Source of the DNA: JAFGHJ01 sp964418485
GTDB lineage: Bacteria; Hydrothermota; UBA3072
DNA: 6,146 nucleotides
Direction of reading: 5' to 3'
NCBI GenBank assembly: GCA_964418485.1
Contig: CAYQMH010000103.1
Location: forward strand, 1-6,146
The notes beneath the pieces were generated by a model. It did not search any database. It was not told the origin of the DNA and saw nothing but the letters and a program-made list of their open reading frames with translations. This document shows positions 5,282 through 6,146 of this stretch, one piece after another. Every line of letters begins with the position of its first letter. Position 1 is the first letter of the stretch. The position numbers were made by a program, and so were the translations under genes.

Positions 5282-5333
5282 ATTTACTCAAATCTTTGCA
5301 TTTCGCAAGGTCTAAACGGCTATTTCTTGTATT

Positions 5334-5373
5334 CTTAAAAAACTCTGCAGTGTGCTAAGACACTGCAGAGTTT
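5334..5373 (-). terminator. Strong intrinsic terminator of the LPP20 lipoprotein gene
   Basis: The arm AAACTCTGCAGTGT (5340-5353) pairs perfectly over 14 bp with ACACTGCAGAGTTT (5360-5373), with a 6-nt loop at 5354-5359. Read on the minus strand the hairpin runs into TTTTTT (5342-5337). This suits termination of the lipoprotein transcript, whose stop is about 70 bp upstream. On the plus strand it is followed only by TTTATCTC, so activity that way should be weaker. It isolates the downstream transglycosylase gene from readthrough. Confidence 0.88.
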
Positions 5374-5403
5374 ATCTCAAAACTTCAAAAATTAAAAATA
5401 ATA

Positions 5404-5423
5404 AGGAGGTAAAAGTATTTACC
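5404..5423. repeat. Small inverted repeat with an embedded AAGGAGG, downstream of the lipoprotein gene
   Basis: GGTAAA (5408-5413) and TTTACC (5418-5423) form a 6-bp stem with the loop AGTA. On the plus strand AAGGAGG (5403-5409) overlaps the left arm, but no start codon and open frame follow at a usable distance. No function assigned. It lies in the 3' untranslated region of the minus-strand lipoprotein transcript. Confidence 0.3.
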
Positions 5424-5444
5424 GTTGATATATAAAAACTTGTT

Positions 5445-6032
5445 CTATTTAAACTCGCTAAAACCTTTTGCGTCTTCGTTTTTATATTCTCTCAAACTTT
5501 CAATTTCCTCTTTTAGTTCCTGAAAAGATTGCGATGCACGAAAACGAGTATATAGGTTTTCGTTCTCGCTGGAAGTTAATTGTTTTAAAAGCTCTTCTCT
5601 GGCTTTCCCAATCGGAAGTTCCATAAGTACGAAAGAGCGAAATCCCTTTCCTTCCGGTTTTACCTTAGTTTTATTTTCTCTTGAACCCACGAGGGTTTGA
5701 TCCACTACATTTTTAGAAACTTGTGTGAACTGTGTCAAAAGCTCTCCCTCTTCTAAACCTCCCACTTCCTCGTCGAATTTCTTTATTAATCCCATAATAT
5801 GAGATTCGAGGTTTTCGGCTATGTCGAGTCTCGCTCCCTGTTTTGCTTTATCTATCGCTAATTGTAAATCCATTGACGTAGCAGTAGCTTTACCGTATAT
5901 ATAATTCTGATCAGTCGGTGGATTTAAATACCAATCGGGAATTTCTATCTCGCCTACTTTTGTTACACCAGATGAAGCACAACCAATAATCAAAATAACG
6001 ACAATTAAAGCGACTGAAACTAATTTATTCAT
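5445..6032 (-). CDS. LPP20-family lipoprotein
   Basis: This 195-aa protein begins with a lipoprotein signal peptide. A hydrophobic stretch at residues 4-16 ends in the lipobox I15-I16-G17-C18, so C18 would be lipidated. The mature part matches the LPP20 family: IPDWYLNPPTDQNYIYGKAT (31-50), then the TATSMDLQLAIDKAKQGARLDIA region (49-71) and FRSFVLMELP (131-140), where the family has a Y/F-x-x-YVLV-like strand. A charged helix-forming tail covers about 150-190 and may be a coiled coil. LPP20 proteins are envelope lipoproteins of largely unknown function; the name comes from a Helicobacter antigen. Whether it sits in the inner or outer membrane cannot be told here. The ATG has a GAGGAGG site 4 nt upstream (6037-6043), its own promoter and its own terminator, so it looks monocistronic. 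Stop is TAG. Confidence 0.85.
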   Translation of the reverse strand: MNKLVSVALIVVILIIGCASSGVTKVGEIEIPDWYLNPPTDQNYIYGKATATSMDLQLAIDKAKQGARLDIAENLESHIMGLIKKFDEEVGGLEEGELLTQFTQVSKNVVDQTLVGSRENKTKVKPEGKGFRSFVLMELPIGKAREELLKQLTSSENENLYTRFRASQSFQELKEEIESLREYKNEDAKGFSEFK

Positions 6033-6057
6033 ACTACCTCCTCTTTTAAGTATAATT

Positions 6058-6085
6058 AGTATAGAGGAAAAAATTAAAAAGTCAA
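6058..6085 (-). promoter_or_regulatory. Housekeeping-type promoter of the LPP20 lipoprotein gene
   Basis: On the minus strand TTGACT (6080-6085) and TATACT (6058-6063) are separated by 16 nt, close to the sigma-70 consensus. Transcription should start near 6051, giving a leader of about 19 nt that contains the GAGGAGG site. A second TATACT at 6049-6054 is too far from the -35 to be the main -10. Confidence 0.7.
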
Positions 6086-6089
6086 GAGA

Positions 6090-6146
6090 TTAAAAACCGG
6101 GGTAATCAGGCACATGGTGGTACAGATTATTTTCCGAGTAAGATTT
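6090..6146 (-). CDS. Possible C-terminal end of an unidentified gene, cut by the window edge
   Basis: On the minus strand, from the window edge, one frame gives KSYSENNLYHHVPDYPGF and then TAA. The composition is protein-like and codon third positions are mixed in a gene-like way, but 18 residues are too few to name a family. If real, the gene ends only 4 nt before the -35 of the lipoprotein promoter and lies upstream of it on the same strand. One other minus-strand frame is also open for a similar distance, so this is a guess. Confidence 0.27.
   Translation of the reverse strand, partial: KSYSENNLYHHVPDYPGF

Noticed and set aside
6114..6146. Plus-strand ATG running off the window edge (MVVQIIFRVRF)
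   Set aside because: No ribosome site or upstream promoter, and only 11 codons are visible.
1..6146. CRISPR arrays, tRNA or rRNA genes, insertion sequences, attachment sites
   Set aside because: No spaced direct repeats of CRISPR size, no cloverleaf or rRNA-like stretches, and no transposase or terminal inverted repeats were seen. The tandem repeats present have 7-9 bp periods without spacers.

Overview
The window is AT-rich, with AT-only intergenic stretches and A/T-ending codons. It encodes oxygen-sensitive, anaerobic-style DNA precursor synthesis (class III ribonucleotide reductase). It also encodes cell-envelope functions of a diderm bacterium: a lipoprotein with a lipobox, a membrane-anchored lytic transglycosylase, and an RseC-type membrane Fe-S protein. 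This fits a strict or facultative anaerobic, low-G+C Gram-negative-type bacterium, probably from an uncultured lineage. I cannot assign a phylum from the sequence alone.

Layout, left to right. 1-72 (+): the last 23 codons of a cysteine synthase. 73-250: a non-coding spacer made largely of short-period degenerate repeats and G-runs. 251-670 (+): an RseC-family membrane protein. It converges on a three-gene operon on the minus strand, 3673 down to 684: a class III ribonucleotide reductase body (nrdD, 704 aa), a previously unlisted 57-aa ORF carrying the glycyl radical domain (1370-1543), and the radical SAM activase (nrdG). 3674-3964: a divergent AT-rich control region. 3965-4558 (+): a polyprenol/dolichol/phytol kinase-like membrane protein. 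It converges on 4658-5272 (-), a small membrane-anchored SLT lytic transglycosylase. 5445-6032 (-): an LPP20-family lipoprotein with a near-consensus promoter (6058-6085) and a strong intrinsic terminator (5334-5373). 6090-6146 may hold the C-terminal end of another minus-strand gene.

The most interesting point is the ribonucleotide reductase. The 704-aa NrdD has the ATP-cone, the catalytic barrel and the C-terminal metal-site region, but stops before the glycyl radical loop. That loop (RVVGYYRP...WNEGK) lies in a separate ORF. It begins 15 nt after the nrdD stop, in the same frame, with its own AAGGAG site and a TTG start, and it overlaps nrdG by 4 nt (GTGA). Either the enzyme is a genuine two-piece glycyl radical enzyme with a detachable radical domain, or a single in-frame TAA interrupts an ordinary gene. 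The translation signals favour the first reading but do not prove it.

The nrd genes act together: NrdG uses [4Fe-4S]/SAM chemistry to make the glycyl radical on the small tail, which must dock onto NrdD so that NTPs can be reduced to dNTPs. The other genes look like independent single units.
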